Of a DNA stretch of 64,000 bases, positions 1-7,375 are shown piece by piece. A program made the position numbers and the translations under genes. Position 1 is the stretch's first letter; each line of letters starts with the position of its first letter. Location: positions 186,001 to 250,000 of the forward strand of contig NZ_JAINZP010000001.1 in the NCBI RefSeq assembly GCF_020166435.1, read 5' to 3'. This stretch comes from Pectobacterium versatile (GTDB lineage: Bacteria; Pseudomonadota; Gammaproteobacteria; Enterobacterales; Enterobacteriaceae). A model generated the notes under the pieces. That model searched no databases. It was not told the origin of the DNA and saw nothing but the letters and a program-made list of their open reading frames with translations.

Positions 1-483
1 CTTCACCGCTGCATAAATGCTGTATCCCGGCAAAGTAAAGCGCACGAAACCGGACGAAACGTTCAGGATACGACCGCCGTCTTCCACAAGTGGTAACAGC
101 TTCTGAGTCAGAAAAATCGGCCCCTGAAGGTGCGTGTTGACCAGTGAGGTAAACTGTTCCTCGGTCGCATCAACAAAGTTTGAAAAGAGTCCATTACCTG
201 CATTGTTGACGAGGAAGTTGAAGCGTTCGCGGCCGAAGTCGGCCATCAGTGTTTCAGCCACGACATTTAAAAAAGCCGGATAGCTGGCGGTATCGGTGAT
301 GTCGAGTGGCAGCATCGCGGCTTTGCCACCCAGAGCTTCAATCTCTTTTTTCAGCGTATCTGCTTCTACCGCGCCGCTACGATAGGTACCGATGATGTGT
401 ACGCCACGTTTGGCGAGGTGAAGAGCCATGTTGCGGCCAAGGCCACGGCTGGCGCCAGTGATGAGTACGATGTTGTTGGTCAT
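1..483 (-). CDS. SDR-family oxidoreductase, 3' end cut off by window edge
   Basis: Short-chain dehydrogenase/reductase. The first 161 residues are present and the rest lies left of base 1. The N-terminal Rossmann nucleotide-binding motif TGASRGLG, the NNAG motif (LVNNAGNG) and the catalytic YxxxK (YAAVK, its Lys being the last residue in the window) are all visible, so this is a classical SDR using NAD(P)H. The substrate cannot be read from the sequence. It is divergent from the AraC-type regulator starting near 644, an arrangement often seen when the regulator controls the reductase; that link is inference. The ATG is at 481-483. Confidence 0.85.
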   Translation of the reverse strand, partial: MTNNIVLITGASRGLGRNMALHLAKRGVHIIGTYRSGAVEADTLKKEIEALGGKAAMLPLDITDTASYPAFLNVVAETLMADFGRERFNFLVNNAGNGLFSNFVDATEEQFTSLVNTHLQGPIFLTQKLLPLVEDGGRILNVSSGFVRFTLPGYSIYAAVK

Positions 484-643
484 GGGCTGTCTCGCTTAGG
501 TTATTAGGCGCACCTTTGGGTGCCTTCTTGACCTGCTCATGATAGGCAATGACGGGTTTGTCACCTACGCCTGATAGGCTCAATTCATTGCCTGATTGTA
601 TCAATCGTTTGGTGTGATGAAGGCGCGTGGGTATAATCGATTT

Positions 644-1543
644 ATGAAGAACGATCTTACCCCACATCTTGCTATAGCCCTGCGCCATGCGCCAGTGGGG
701 TTGACTGTCACACGGATTCCGCGTGTAGACCTTTGCGTCGGACAAGGCTCTACAGACAAGGCTCCATGCTTATATCGTTCGATGATTTGCTTCATCCTGC
801 AAGGCTCTAAGCGCGTTGTGATCCATGACAATCTTCTGAGCTACGATAGTGAACACTATCTTATCAGCGCCCTTGACCTACCTTTGATCGGACAAATTTT
901 TGACGATGGATGGGGGCAGCCTTACGTTGCGGTCTCGCTTGTGCTGGATCCGGCCATACTGGCGGAGTTAGCGGTGACTATGCCGCCAGTTCGCGAGCGC
1001 GAACAAAAAGGGATGGGTATCACAATAAATCCGATGACCGCTTCGCTCTGCGACACGTTACTCCGTTTATTATCATTGCTCGACACTCCTGATGATATCC
1101 CGATTCTTGGCCCCATGATCGAACGAGAATTGCTTTATCGCCTCTTGCAAGGGCCTCAGGGGCAACTTCTTCGTCAGATTGCCCAGCCTGATGGTGCACT
1201 GAGTCGCATCCGGCAAGCCGTTGCCTGGATCAGGGATCACTATAATATCCGACTTCGGATCGAGACGTTGTGTGAGGTAAGCGGTATGAGCCGGGCAAGC
1301 CTGCATCGCCATTTTCTTTCGATGACGGGTCTCAGCCCTGTCCAGTATCAGAAACAGCTTAGATTGCAGGAAGCTCGCCAGCTTTTGCTTGCTGGCGAGC
1401 ATCGGGCGTCTGACGTGGCGTTTGTCGTCGGCTATGAAAGCGCTTCACAGTTTAGTCGTGAATATCTGCGGCAATTTGGCGTATCGCCCATACGCGATGT
1501 GCGCCAGATAAGGCAGGCTATCTGTGCTTCACCAAGGATGTAA
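644..1543 (+). CDS. AraC-family transcriptional regulator
   Basis: Protein of about 299 residues with an N-terminal AraC_N-type effector domain (a variant cupin) and a C-terminal double helix-turn-helix at about residues 205-290, ending in the family signature VAFVVGYESASQFSREYLRQFG. It is expected to be a cytoplasmic DNA-binding activator or repressor. The reading frame is open from a TTG at 596, with further in-frame ATGs at 617 and 644. I chose 644 (MKNDLTPHL) because AraC_N homologues begin close to this motif, but no start has a strong Shine-Dalgarno. It is divergent from the SDR gene, with about 160 nt between their starts, and probably regulates it. Confidence 0.85.
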   Translation: MKNDLTPHLAIALRHAPVGLTVTRIPRVDLCVGQGSTDKAPCLYRSMICFILQGSKRVVIHDNLLSYDSEHYLISALDLPLIGQIFDDGWGQPYVAVSLVLDPAILAELAVTMPPVREREQKGMGITINPMTASLCDTLLRLLSLLDTPDDIPILGPMIERELLYRLLQGPQGQLLRQIAQPDGALSRIRQAVAWIRDHYNIRLRIETLCEVSGMSRASLHRHFLSMTGLSPVQYQKQLRLQEARQLLLAGEHRASDVAFVVGYESASQFSREYLRQFGVSPIRDVRQIRQAICASPRM

Positions 1544-1619
1544 ACGAAAGACTGGTTTAATCATTGTCGGTTGGTTCAACGCCAATCATCCTGCGGCTGT
1601 CTTATGATGGTTAAAACAA

Positions 1620-1923
1620 CGTCATGGTTATAGGTCCAAAGCCGCCGCGTTGCGAAATTTTGTACTTCGGCAGTAAGACTTGATGGTTTCTTGTAGGTAA
1701 TACTATGGCGCTGCAGCCACTTTTTTGTGCCGAGAATGCTGAAGCGGATAGCTCAGCGCTGTTCGACATAAGTCACAATATCGCAGGTATGACGAAACAG
1801 ATACAGAGATAAGTGATTGATTACGGTTTCTGTTTGATGTGCACAGAGCATGTTGTCAGATCCACCGTTTTCAGGTTTGAGTTTGCGGATGCTGACGTAA
1901 TCGTTGATATAATCATAAAACAT
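1620..1923 (-). pseudogene. Decayed IS630-type transposase N-terminal fragment
   Basis: Reading the minus strand from an ATG at 1923 gives an open stretch to a TGA at 1753-1755, and the same frame continues beyond it. The text on both sides of the stop (INHLSLYLFRHTCDIVTYVEQR, stop, then GTKKWLQRHSITYKKP) resembles the winged-helix DNA-binding region of IS630/Tc1-like transposases, which usually reads ...W.VSYSVSGMxKWLxRHGFSYKKP. The stop falls where a Trp is usually found, consistent with TGG to TGA. The DDE catalytic part is absent. No terminal inverted repeats were identified. It is adjacent to the YmgB-family gene. Confidence 0.55.
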
Positions 1924-1976
1924 CACGGCAATATGAAAATCTTACCGAGGTGATGGTTGAATGTATTTACGGCGCA

Positions 1977-2231
1977 TTAAATCAGGAAGTCATCCTGAGT
2001 TTTATAAACCACTAAATCCAGCAAGGTGCGATACTTTTCCTGAAAATCGACATTGGCCTCTGTTTCAATTTTGTGAATTAATTTAGCAATGATGGCCTTA
2101 TTACTGATGGAGTGTCCGGATTGAATAATTTCTTCCACAATGTTACCGAGTATTTCCGTATCACTGACCTGAGAATCGAGGCCGAGATCACTAAGTGTTG
2201 GGAACTCTTTTGGGGATACCTCTAGATGCAT
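1977..2231 (-). CDS. YmgB/AriR-family small biofilm/acid-resistance regulator
   Basis: 84-residue helical protein. The segment IVEEIIQSGHSISNKAIIAKLIHKIE followed by a helix ending in TQDDF resembles E. coli YmgB (AriR) and YcgZ: a helix, an N-N/K-x-I turn and an L/IH-x-L/IET helix. Family members are small dimeric proteins linked to biofilm formation and acid resistance, several controlled by the BluR/BluF light system in E. coli. The frame opens further upstream (2261), but a strong Shine-Dalgarno (GGGAGGAG) sits just before the ATG at 2229-2231, which also gives the usual family length. No ymgA/ycgZ partner is adjacent. Confidence 0.75.
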   Translation of the reverse strand: MHLEVSPKEFPTLSDLGLDSQVSDTEILGNIVEEIIQSGHSISNKAIIAKLIHKIETEANVDFQEKYRTLLDLVVYKTQDDFLI

Positions 2232-2272
2232 CACTTCTCCTCCCTTTCGTGTTTTTGACATGGGTTATGTAT

Positions 2273-2289
2273 ATACTGCCAAACAGTAT
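2273..2289. promoter_or_regulatory. Candidate operator: ATACTG-N5-CAGTAT palindrome
   Basis: A perfect 6-bp inverted repeat with a 5-nt spacer, 42 nt upstream of the YmgB-family start codon, in a TA-rich stretch suitable for a promoter. It does not fit LexA (CTGT-N8-ACAG). The regulator is unknown. Confidence 0.4.
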
Positions 2290-2715
2290 TAATACATTAT
2301 CCACTAAATATGAAGAAACGGTGATTTAATTTTAGCGCATCATACGCATAAAACCAGTCGATAAGATAAATAAACACACCGTTATTCAGCTGTCCGTCAG
2401 AATCTGAAAAGGATGATGACGCTCAATGGTCAGGAAAATAAATATGAATTCGTCGTTTTCCATTCATAATATGTCGGAAATAACTATACGAGATAGCATA
2501 ACTTCAATAAGTTAAACATGATGAGGCGAAAGGAAGCAGGGAAAAAATCAACTGAACGTAAAGGCTATTAATGCTTTTGGTTAAGCCCTATAAGATTTTG
2601 ATCTGCACAAGAAGATGGCATTTTATGTGACATGTGTCGTTTTATCAAAAAATGCTCGATTATCAAAAATTTCCGTTTATCAAAAAGAACCTCGTAGTTT
2701 ACCTGGAGCGTTGGT
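2290..2715. other. AT-rich intergenic region upstream of the Nudix gene
   Basis: No gene with coding character was seen. The region is AT-rich and presumably holds the promoter of the Nudix gene. I could not place convincing -35/-10 elements or a terminator. Confidence 0.4.
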
Positions 2716-3138
2716 ATGCAAAAGATCAGAGTAAAAGCAGTTTGTCTTTTCCGAAACAATGACAAGATTCTGTTAGCAGAAGGGCATGACCCGATAAAAG
2801 ATGAGCACTATGTGTTACCGCTCGGGGGCGGCATTGATTTTGGCGAACTGTCGCAGGCCGCGGCGGAGAGGGAAGTTCAGGAGGAAATCAGTGCAGCGAC
2901 CAAGGACTTTTCGCTGTTGGGCGTTTCAGAGAATATTTTCTCCTACAATGGCAAGCCGGGTCATGAGATTGTCTTTGTTTATGAGGCTCGCTTTCAGGAT
3001 GAGTCCCTTTATCAACAAGAGCTCATTCATGGTATAGAGACAAACGGTATTCCGATCGTGACTCGCTGGTTTGATATTGATTTGCTGCGCTCAGGGGAAA
3101 TCAAGTTTTATCCTCATGGTATAGTGGACATGATCTAG
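2716..3138 (+). CDS. Nudix hydrolase
   Basis: 140-residue single-domain Nudix protein. The Nudix box G-x5-E-x7-R-E-x2-E-E is intact: G38, E44, R52, E53, E56 and E57; the last Gly of the consensus is Ser59. The box binds Mg2+ and hydrolyses a nucleoside diphosphate linked to another moiety; the substrate cannot be predicted. The start is supported by GGAG about 8 nt upstream of the ATG. It is followed by an isochorismatase-like hydrolase and a GNAT acetyltransferase on the same strand, probably a small operon of metabolite-processing enzymes. Confidence 0.85.
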   Translation: MQKIRVKAVCLFRNNDKILLAEGHDPIKDEHYVLPLGGGIDFGELSQAAAEREVQEEISAATKDFSLLGVSENIFSYNGKPGHEIVFVYEARFQDESLYQQELIHGIETNGIPIVTRWFDIDLLRSGEIKFYPHGIVDMI

Positions 3139-3227
3139 TCGGAACTGACGGGTAGGGATGGTGACATGCCGTTGCCTCCGTGATGATAATGCGTGCCGAT
3201 GTTAAGCGTCGAAATAAGGAAAAAAAG

Positions 3228-3752
3228 ATGCAGGTTTTGATAGTGATTGATATGCAAAATGCGGTGTTTGCAACGCCAAGAGCGCGACAAGCGCAGACGG
3301 TCGCATTGATAAACCAGCTTTCAGATGCAGCAGATCGGACGATTTTTATTCAGCATGAAGAAGACGGCATGCTGTCTGGCAGCGAGGGATGGCAGCTATT
3401 ACCTGAACTGCATCAGCCAGAGGGGAGTCTGTTTATCACCAAAACGGCGTGCGATGCATTTTACCGCACGTCGTTAGCCGGTGTGCTAGCTGAGTTAGGC
3501 GTTAACCATCTTACGATTTGCGGGTGTGCGACGGATTATTGCGTTGATGCAACCATTAAAAATGCAGCCAGCCGAGGCTACGCGCTGACGATTGCAGCTG
3601 ATGCCCACACGACGGCGAATCGCGGCGAACTGAAAGCCGAACAGCTAGTCACGCATTACAACGACGTGTGGCGGAATTTTATTATTCCGGGCAACACGAT
3701 TACGGTAGAAACCACGGAGCACATTGTTGCTTCATGGAAGATGAGTCGTTAG
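3228..3752 (+). CDS. Isochorismatase-like cysteine hydrolase
   Basis: 174 residues of the isochorismatase/nicotinamidase fold. The catalytic triad is visible: D8 (VIDMQ), K72 (ITKT) and C105 (in TDYCVDAT), with the usual cis-peptide region GCATD before the Cys. These enzymes hydrolyse amides or vinyl ethers; the substrate is unknown. The frame extends upstream to 3180, but AAGGA at 3216-3220 places the start at the ATG of 3228. The next gene begins 4 nt after its stop, so the two are probably co-transcribed and translationally coupled. Confidence 0.85.
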   Translation: MQVLIVIDMQNAVFATPRARQAQTVALINQLSDAADRTIFIQHEEDGMLSGSEGWQLLPELHQPEGSLFITKTACDAFYRTSLAGVLAELGVNHLTICGCATDYCVDATIKNAASRGYALTIAADAHTTANRGELKAEQLVTHYNDVWRNFIIPGNTITVETTEHIVASWKMSR

Positions 3753-3756
3753 TGCC

Positions 3757-4212
3757 ATGCTGAAGATTATTTCTATCAGAAATCGCCCCGAATACAAAGA
3801 GCAGGCGATCCACTATTTCCAACGCCACTGGGCATCAGATGAGACGTTGATGCTTTACGAAGACTGTATCAGCCACTGCATTGATGCGGAAAACCCATTG
3901 CCAGATTGGTATCTGCTGGAGAAAGATGGGCAAATTATTGGCGGTGCAGGGTTAATTACCAATGATTTCATCAGCCGCATGGATCTTTATCCCTGGCTGT
4001 GCGCGCTTTACGTTGAAGAAAACCATCGTGGCAAGGGTTATGCGGGGCAGTTGATTGAGCATCTCACTCAGGAAACCCGATGTGCTGGTTTTTCTGCGCT
4101 GCATTTATGCACCGAGCTGCTCGGCTTTTATGAACAATATGGATTTCACTTTACCGGAATGGGCTATCACCCTTGGGGTGAATCGTCACGTATCTATTCA
4201 CGATCGCTTTAA
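3757..4212 (+). CDS. GNAT-family N-acetyltransferase
   Basis: 151 residues. Motif A of the GNAT fold is clear: LYVEENHRGKGYAGQLIEH, with the acetyl-CoA pyrophosphate-binding R-G-K-G-Y-A at residues 91-96. A C-terminal FYEQYGF motif is typical of the family. It transfers an acetyl group from acetyl-CoA to an unknown amine acceptor. It starts 4 nt after the isochorismatase-like gene. Confidence 0.85.
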   Translation: MLKIISIRNRPEYKEQAIHYFQRHWASDETLMLYEDCISHCIDAENPLPDWYLLEKDGQIIGGAGLITNDFISRMDLYPWLCALYVEENHRGKGYAGQLIEHLTQETRCAGFSALHLCTELLGFYEQYGFHFTGMGYHPWGESSRIYSRSL

Positions 4213-4376
4213 CGATAAATGGCGGTGAGCTAACGGCTCGCTTTATGCGCGTATCAGGTTAAAAGTTGCAGGCAACATGCGTAAAAGTGAACGGGATCAT
4301 ATTCTGCTGACGAGGAGCAGACTACGCTTCTTACAGGCTGACAGATAATCAGTTATCCACGATGGGAGAGGTGATT

Positions 4377-4805
4377 ATGTACACGAGCATCCTGGTACCA
4401 GTAGATATAGAAGAAGATGAACTCACCACGCACGCGCTTACGCATGCCGTCAGGTTGGCTAAAATGTCGGGTGCCGCAATCCACCTCTTTCATTCCCTCC
4501 CGGATGCGTCAGCATTTTTATCTGCTTATTCTTTTGGCATAAAAGAGTTTGAGAATGAGGCGGTGGTGAAAGCGAATGACAAGCTGAAATCACTGATGAA
4601 AACGATCGATCTTCCTGCATCGCGTTTGTCATGCAGCGTCAGTTTCGGGTCGGCCAGAGACGAAGTGCTAGCGCTGGCGGAGGAGATTAATGCAGATTTA
4701 ATTGTCATCGGTTCACGGCGGCCGAACGTGAAAACCTATCTGCTTGGCTCAAATGCTGCCGCCATTGTTCGCCATGCGAAAATGTCAGTGCTAGTTGTCC
4801 GTTAG
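4377..4805 (+). CDS. uspF: Universal stress protein, UspF-like
   Basis: 142-residue cytoplasmic Usp-domain protein. The ATP-binding signature G-x2-x-G-x9-G-S is present as IGSRRPNVKTYLLGSNA (G112 to S125), which places it in the ATP-binding UspF/UspG group. Closing residues VLVVR and the FGSARDEV segment resemble E. coli UspF (FGSVRDEV, GSRNPSISTHLLGSNA). An in-frame ATG lies at 4362, but GGGAGAGG just upstream of the ATG at 4377 and homologue length support 4377. Usp proteins are typically induced on growth arrest. The symbol is by similarity; synteny does not confirm it. Confidence 0.8.
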   Translation: MYTSILVPVDIEEDELTTHALTHAVRLAKMSGAAIHLFHSLPDASAFLSAYSFGIKEFENEAVVKANDKLKSLMKTIDLPASRLSCSVSFGSARDEVLALAEEINADLIVIGSRRPNVKTYLLGSNAAAIVRHAKMSVLVVR

Positions 4806-4816
4806 TTTTTGCATAA

Positions 4817-4856
4817 CGCTGCTGTCGCGTTTGGATTTGGTGATGGGACAGCAGCG
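4817..4856. terminator. Inverted repeat between convergent genes, possible terminator
   Basis: A 10-bp perfect repeat (CGCTGCTGTC / GACAGCAGCG) with a 20-nt loop sits between convergent uspF and the DUF523 gene. It lacks a following U-tract on either strand, so intrinsic termination is uncertain. Confidence 0.35.
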
Positions 4857-4859
4857 ACA

Positions 4860-5366
4860 CTATGCATCAGCATGGCTATCGCAATATTCAACCCGTTCGA
4901 TCAACTGCTCGATCTCGCGATCGGAAAACACGTCGATACCGTGGTGGCGCAGCAATTCTGCGGTGACGCCGCTGCCTGCCGTTTGTGAGCCATCAAATCG
5001 TCCGCTGTATATGATGCGACTGCCGCAGGATGGGCTTCCTTCTGTAAGGAGAGCGAAGCGGCAGTTATGCTGTTGTGCCATTTGCAGTGTTAGCCAGGCT
5101 CCCAGGATATAACGCTCGGTTACATCGCCACCGGTTGCTTCGACAACTTTGGCACCAGCCTTGATGACCGAATTGCCACCCGAGGCCGGAATAATCTCTG
5201 CTGAAGGTCTGGGCGTTGAGAAACCCGCAGCGAGCTCCGGGCAAAACGTAATCAGCCTTTCCTGCTGTCGCCACTGGGCAAGGTACTCGCCGACAGATTT
5301 CTTTTCAGTCCCGTTATAGCGAACAGGGAAGCCGGACAGGCAGGCGCTGATCAGAATGTTATGCAT
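4860..5366 (-). CDS. DUF523 family protein
   Basis: 168 residues of the widespread DUF523 family, function unknown. Conserved elements seen: N-terminal SACLSGFPVRYNG with C9, FCPELAAGFSTPRPSAEI with C42, and GSPSCGSRIIYSG with C114. The three invariant Cys residues suggest a metal or Fe-S ligand set; this is inference from conservation. A C-terminal GSGVTAELLRHHGIDVFS motif is typical. It is convergent with uspF. No partner gene suggests a pathway. Confidence 0.8.
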   Translation of the reverse strand: MHNILISACLSGFPVRYNGTEKKSVGEYLAQWRQQERLITFCPELAAGFSTPRPSAEIIPASGGNSVIKAGAKVVEATGGDVTERYILGAWLTLQMAQQHNCRFALLTEGSPSCGSRIIYSGRFDGSQTAGSGVTAELLRHHGIDVFSDREIEQLIERVEYCDSHADA

Positions 5367-5449
5367 TGTGGAATATTCCCTCTAAGAGGCGAGCATAGGC
5401 GTTGCGGCATTGAGTCATCATGCACGTTGTATGGAAAATAAATATTGCT

Positions 5450-5635
5450 TCAAAAAATGGAGAACAGCAGGACAACAGGAAAGCTCAATGGCCAGGTTAG
5501 ACCTACCATCAACGAGGCAAAGAATCGTATGAACAGGGATTTGTCTTTACTTAACAAGAACGTCACGATCAGGGAAATGACAAAGCCGATCATGTAAGTA
5601 AGTTTGATGAGTTCCCAGAGGGAGTGATGTGGCAC
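5450..5635 (-). CDS. ortT: OrtT/GhoT-type small membrane toxin
   Basis: 61-residue inner-membrane protein with two predicted TM helices (about residues 9-29 and 39-58). The second half, FLLSKDKSLFIRFFASLMVG followed by LTWPLSFPVVLLFS, closely resembles E. coli OrtT and GhoT (FLSHDK..IR.LSAFLVG.TWPMSFPVALLFSLF). Family members damage membrane potential; GhoT is the toxin of the type V GhoT/GhoS system and OrtT is an orphan toxin linked to (p)ppGpp and persistence. The start is GTG at 5635, with AAAGGA 7 nt upstream. No GhoS-like antitoxin is adjacent, so it looks like an orphan. The symbol is by similarity. Confidence 0.8.
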   Translation of the reverse strand: MPHHSLWELIKLTYMIGFVISLIVTFLLSKDKSLFIRFFASLMVGLTWPLSFPVVLLFSIF

Positions 5636-5790
5636 GTTTGTTTCCTTTTATCCTCGAAGCGCCTGCATTTTATGTTGTTAATATTTTATGATCAATTTTT
5701 TAACCCATAATGGGTAGTCGTGAGGCATCGCTCTGCGGTGTGTATTTTGTACTACAGTTACTATCCTCTGGTTAAAATGAGACCTTCGGT

Positions 5791-6090
5791 ATGAAAACAA
5801 CGCTGGTGGTTGCGATGGTATATGCCGCGGCCCTACTTTCTGTTTCTACACCTAGTATGGCGAAAAATTCTCGGATTTCTGATGAACAGATCAAAGAAAA
5901 GATTATTCAGGAATCGATTTCTTCTTATTCTGGTAATTGCCCTTGTCCTTATAATTCAGCGCGTAATGGTAGCAAGTGCGGTAAGCGTAGCGCATGGAGT
6001 CGGGCAGGAGGCGATTCGCCAATTTGTTACAAAGACGACGTGACCAGAAAAATGATTGATGACTGGAGAATGAAAAATGGAAATACATAG
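5791..6090 (+). CDS. Small secreted Cys-rich protein, function unknown
   Basis: 99 residues beginning with a Sec signal peptide (about 24 residues, cleavage likely after SMA). The mature part of about 75 residues carries four Cys in NCPCPYNSARNGSKCGKRSA and SPICYKDD. The pattern CPCPY-x6-G-x2-CG-x-RSA-x-SR-x-GG-x3-P-x-CY recalls a small uncharacterised proteobacterial family that I know only as hypothetical proteins. Four Cys suggest two periplasmic disulfides (inference). It is flanked by the orphan toxin-like gene (divergent) and an Arc-like gene. Confidence 0.75.
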   Translation: MKTTLVVAMVYAAALLSVSTPSMAKNSRISDEQIKEKIIQESISSYSGNCPCPYNSARNGSKCGKRSAWSRAGGDSPICYKDDVTRKMIDDWRMKNGNT

Positions 6091-6248
6091 CATTCGACAG
6101 GAAAATAAAAATAGCGAAATAATAATCTCTTTGCTAAGAAATTAATTAAATTATTTATGTGACAGAAATATTAAATTTTTATTTCAGTATGGACATTGTA
6201 GGCTGGCTGTCATAGCTTACTATTTTACCCCATGAGAAAGGTAATAAA

Positions 6249-6530
6249 ATGAGTGAGATATCTAGTCTGTCCCTGAAGATTTCCCCAGAGCTGAAAGAAA
6301 AAATCAAAGCCGCTGCCTTGGAAAACGAGGTATCCCTCAGTGCAGAAGTTAGCGCCCGGTTGCTGAGAAGCTTTGATGAAAGCCACCAGGCCTCTGAGCT
6401 ATCTTCTGAAGCGGTGGATAGTCAGGGTACGGAGGAAGTGGGTGCAGAAGCGCCATTGACGCAGAAAGAACTCAAGAAACTCCGGGAATTACTGAAAGGT
6501 AAATCTAAAGCGACTTCCAAGAAAAAGTAA
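6249..6530 (+). CDS. Arc-like ribbon-helix-helix DNA-binding protein
   Basis: 93 residues. The N-terminal 50 (SSLSLKISPELKEKIKAAAL followed by ENEVSLSAEVSARLLRSF) fit the Arc/TraY ribbon-helix-helix fold: a short beta strand, then two helices separated by a NEVSLSAE turn. The C-terminal half is acidic then strongly basic (LTQKELKKLRELLKGKSKATSKKK), possibly a helix with a Lys-rich tail. RHH proteins are often antitoxins or plasmid/phage repressors, but no toxin ORF follows: the gene ends in a strong terminator 60 nt downstream. AAGG precedes the ATG. Confidence 0.7.
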   Translation: MSEISSLSLKISPELKEKIKAAALENEVSLSAEVSARLLRSFDESHQASELSSEAVDSQGTEEVGAEAPLTQKELKKLRELLKGKSKATSKKK

Positions 6531-6590
6531 TGCTGGAATGTGATTCTGATCTCTGATTGATTTAAAGAATAGAGAACAAAATTAAATCAT

Positions 6591-6632
6591 CCAGACACCT
6601 TGATAAAAAGGTGTCTGGGTGAGTCTTTTTTA
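6591..6632 (+). terminator. Rho-independent terminator after the Arc-like gene
   Basis: An 11-bp perfect stem CCAGACACCTT / AAGGTGTCTGG with a 6-nt loop is followed by GTGAGTC and a run of Ts. Confidence 0.85.
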
Positions 6633-6639
6633 CTCCCCC

Positions 6640-7375
6640 TGATGTTCGTATAGCACGTTGATTTCGCTGAAAAGCACGTTACCCCACGCTATTTTTCTCA
6701 TTTTTCATATATCGCCATTCTCTGCATGCGGCTGAATATAAATTCAAACAGTATTTATTTAAATGTATAACAAATTGTTATTATTTATTTTTGAGTTTAT
6801 TGTTACATCCTAAATACAATATTCATTTTTCTAAAACCCATGTATCTTATAAATAGATAGGTTTTAAAAAAATGATCGATTTAATAGATATTAATGTCAT
6901 AAGTTAGAAAATATAAAGATTATCTACAAAAGGCCGATACCCCCTTCGGCGTAAGGAAGAGGTGTTCTGGTTTTTATTCACCCTTGTCGCTGCTATTTAA
7001 CCACTAATTTCAGTGACGGTAATGTTCTTGGGCTTTAGGGAGCATGGGAATGTAAGAAGCCAGTTGTGGTACGAGAACGTGCGGTTAAAGATGAGGTGTA
7101 AAGGATGACGTTTTTTCCACCACCAGTATGTGCAGATGTCTTGCACCCAGCGCCGTATCTGGCTAGACCCGTTCGACCGCGCCGTGATGGATGTGGTTTG
7201 ATGGACCATGCCTATCAACATATTGTTTATGTTTCTCACCAGGGCATATAAATAATCTGTTCAGAGATGTGTATTTTTTGTTATGAAAAAGAGTATTGAA
7301 GTCATCTGTATTTATTGAATCAATATTAATTTTATATTTTTATACAGATAGAGAAAATTAATTAAGGAGATGTTA
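6640..7375. other. Long gene-poor region with a GC-richer patch
   Basis: Bases 6700-6930 are very AT-rich. Bases about 6990-7240 are distinctly richer in G+C and contain a 80-codon minus-strand open frame whose translation resembles nothing I recognise; it may be the remnant of a lost gene. The AT-rich sequence from 7240 precedes the chemotaxis receptor and ends with its Shine-Dalgarno. No RNA gene was recognised. Confidence 0.4.

Noticed and set aside
2568-2765. 65-codon minus-strand open frame overlapping the Nudix start
   Set aside because: No similarity to anything I recognise, and it overlaps the well-supported Nudix gene.
6997-7239. 80-codon minus-strand open frame in the GC-richer patch
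   Set aside because: Trp/His-rich translation without a domain, and no ribosome-binding site; reported only as an unexplained patch.
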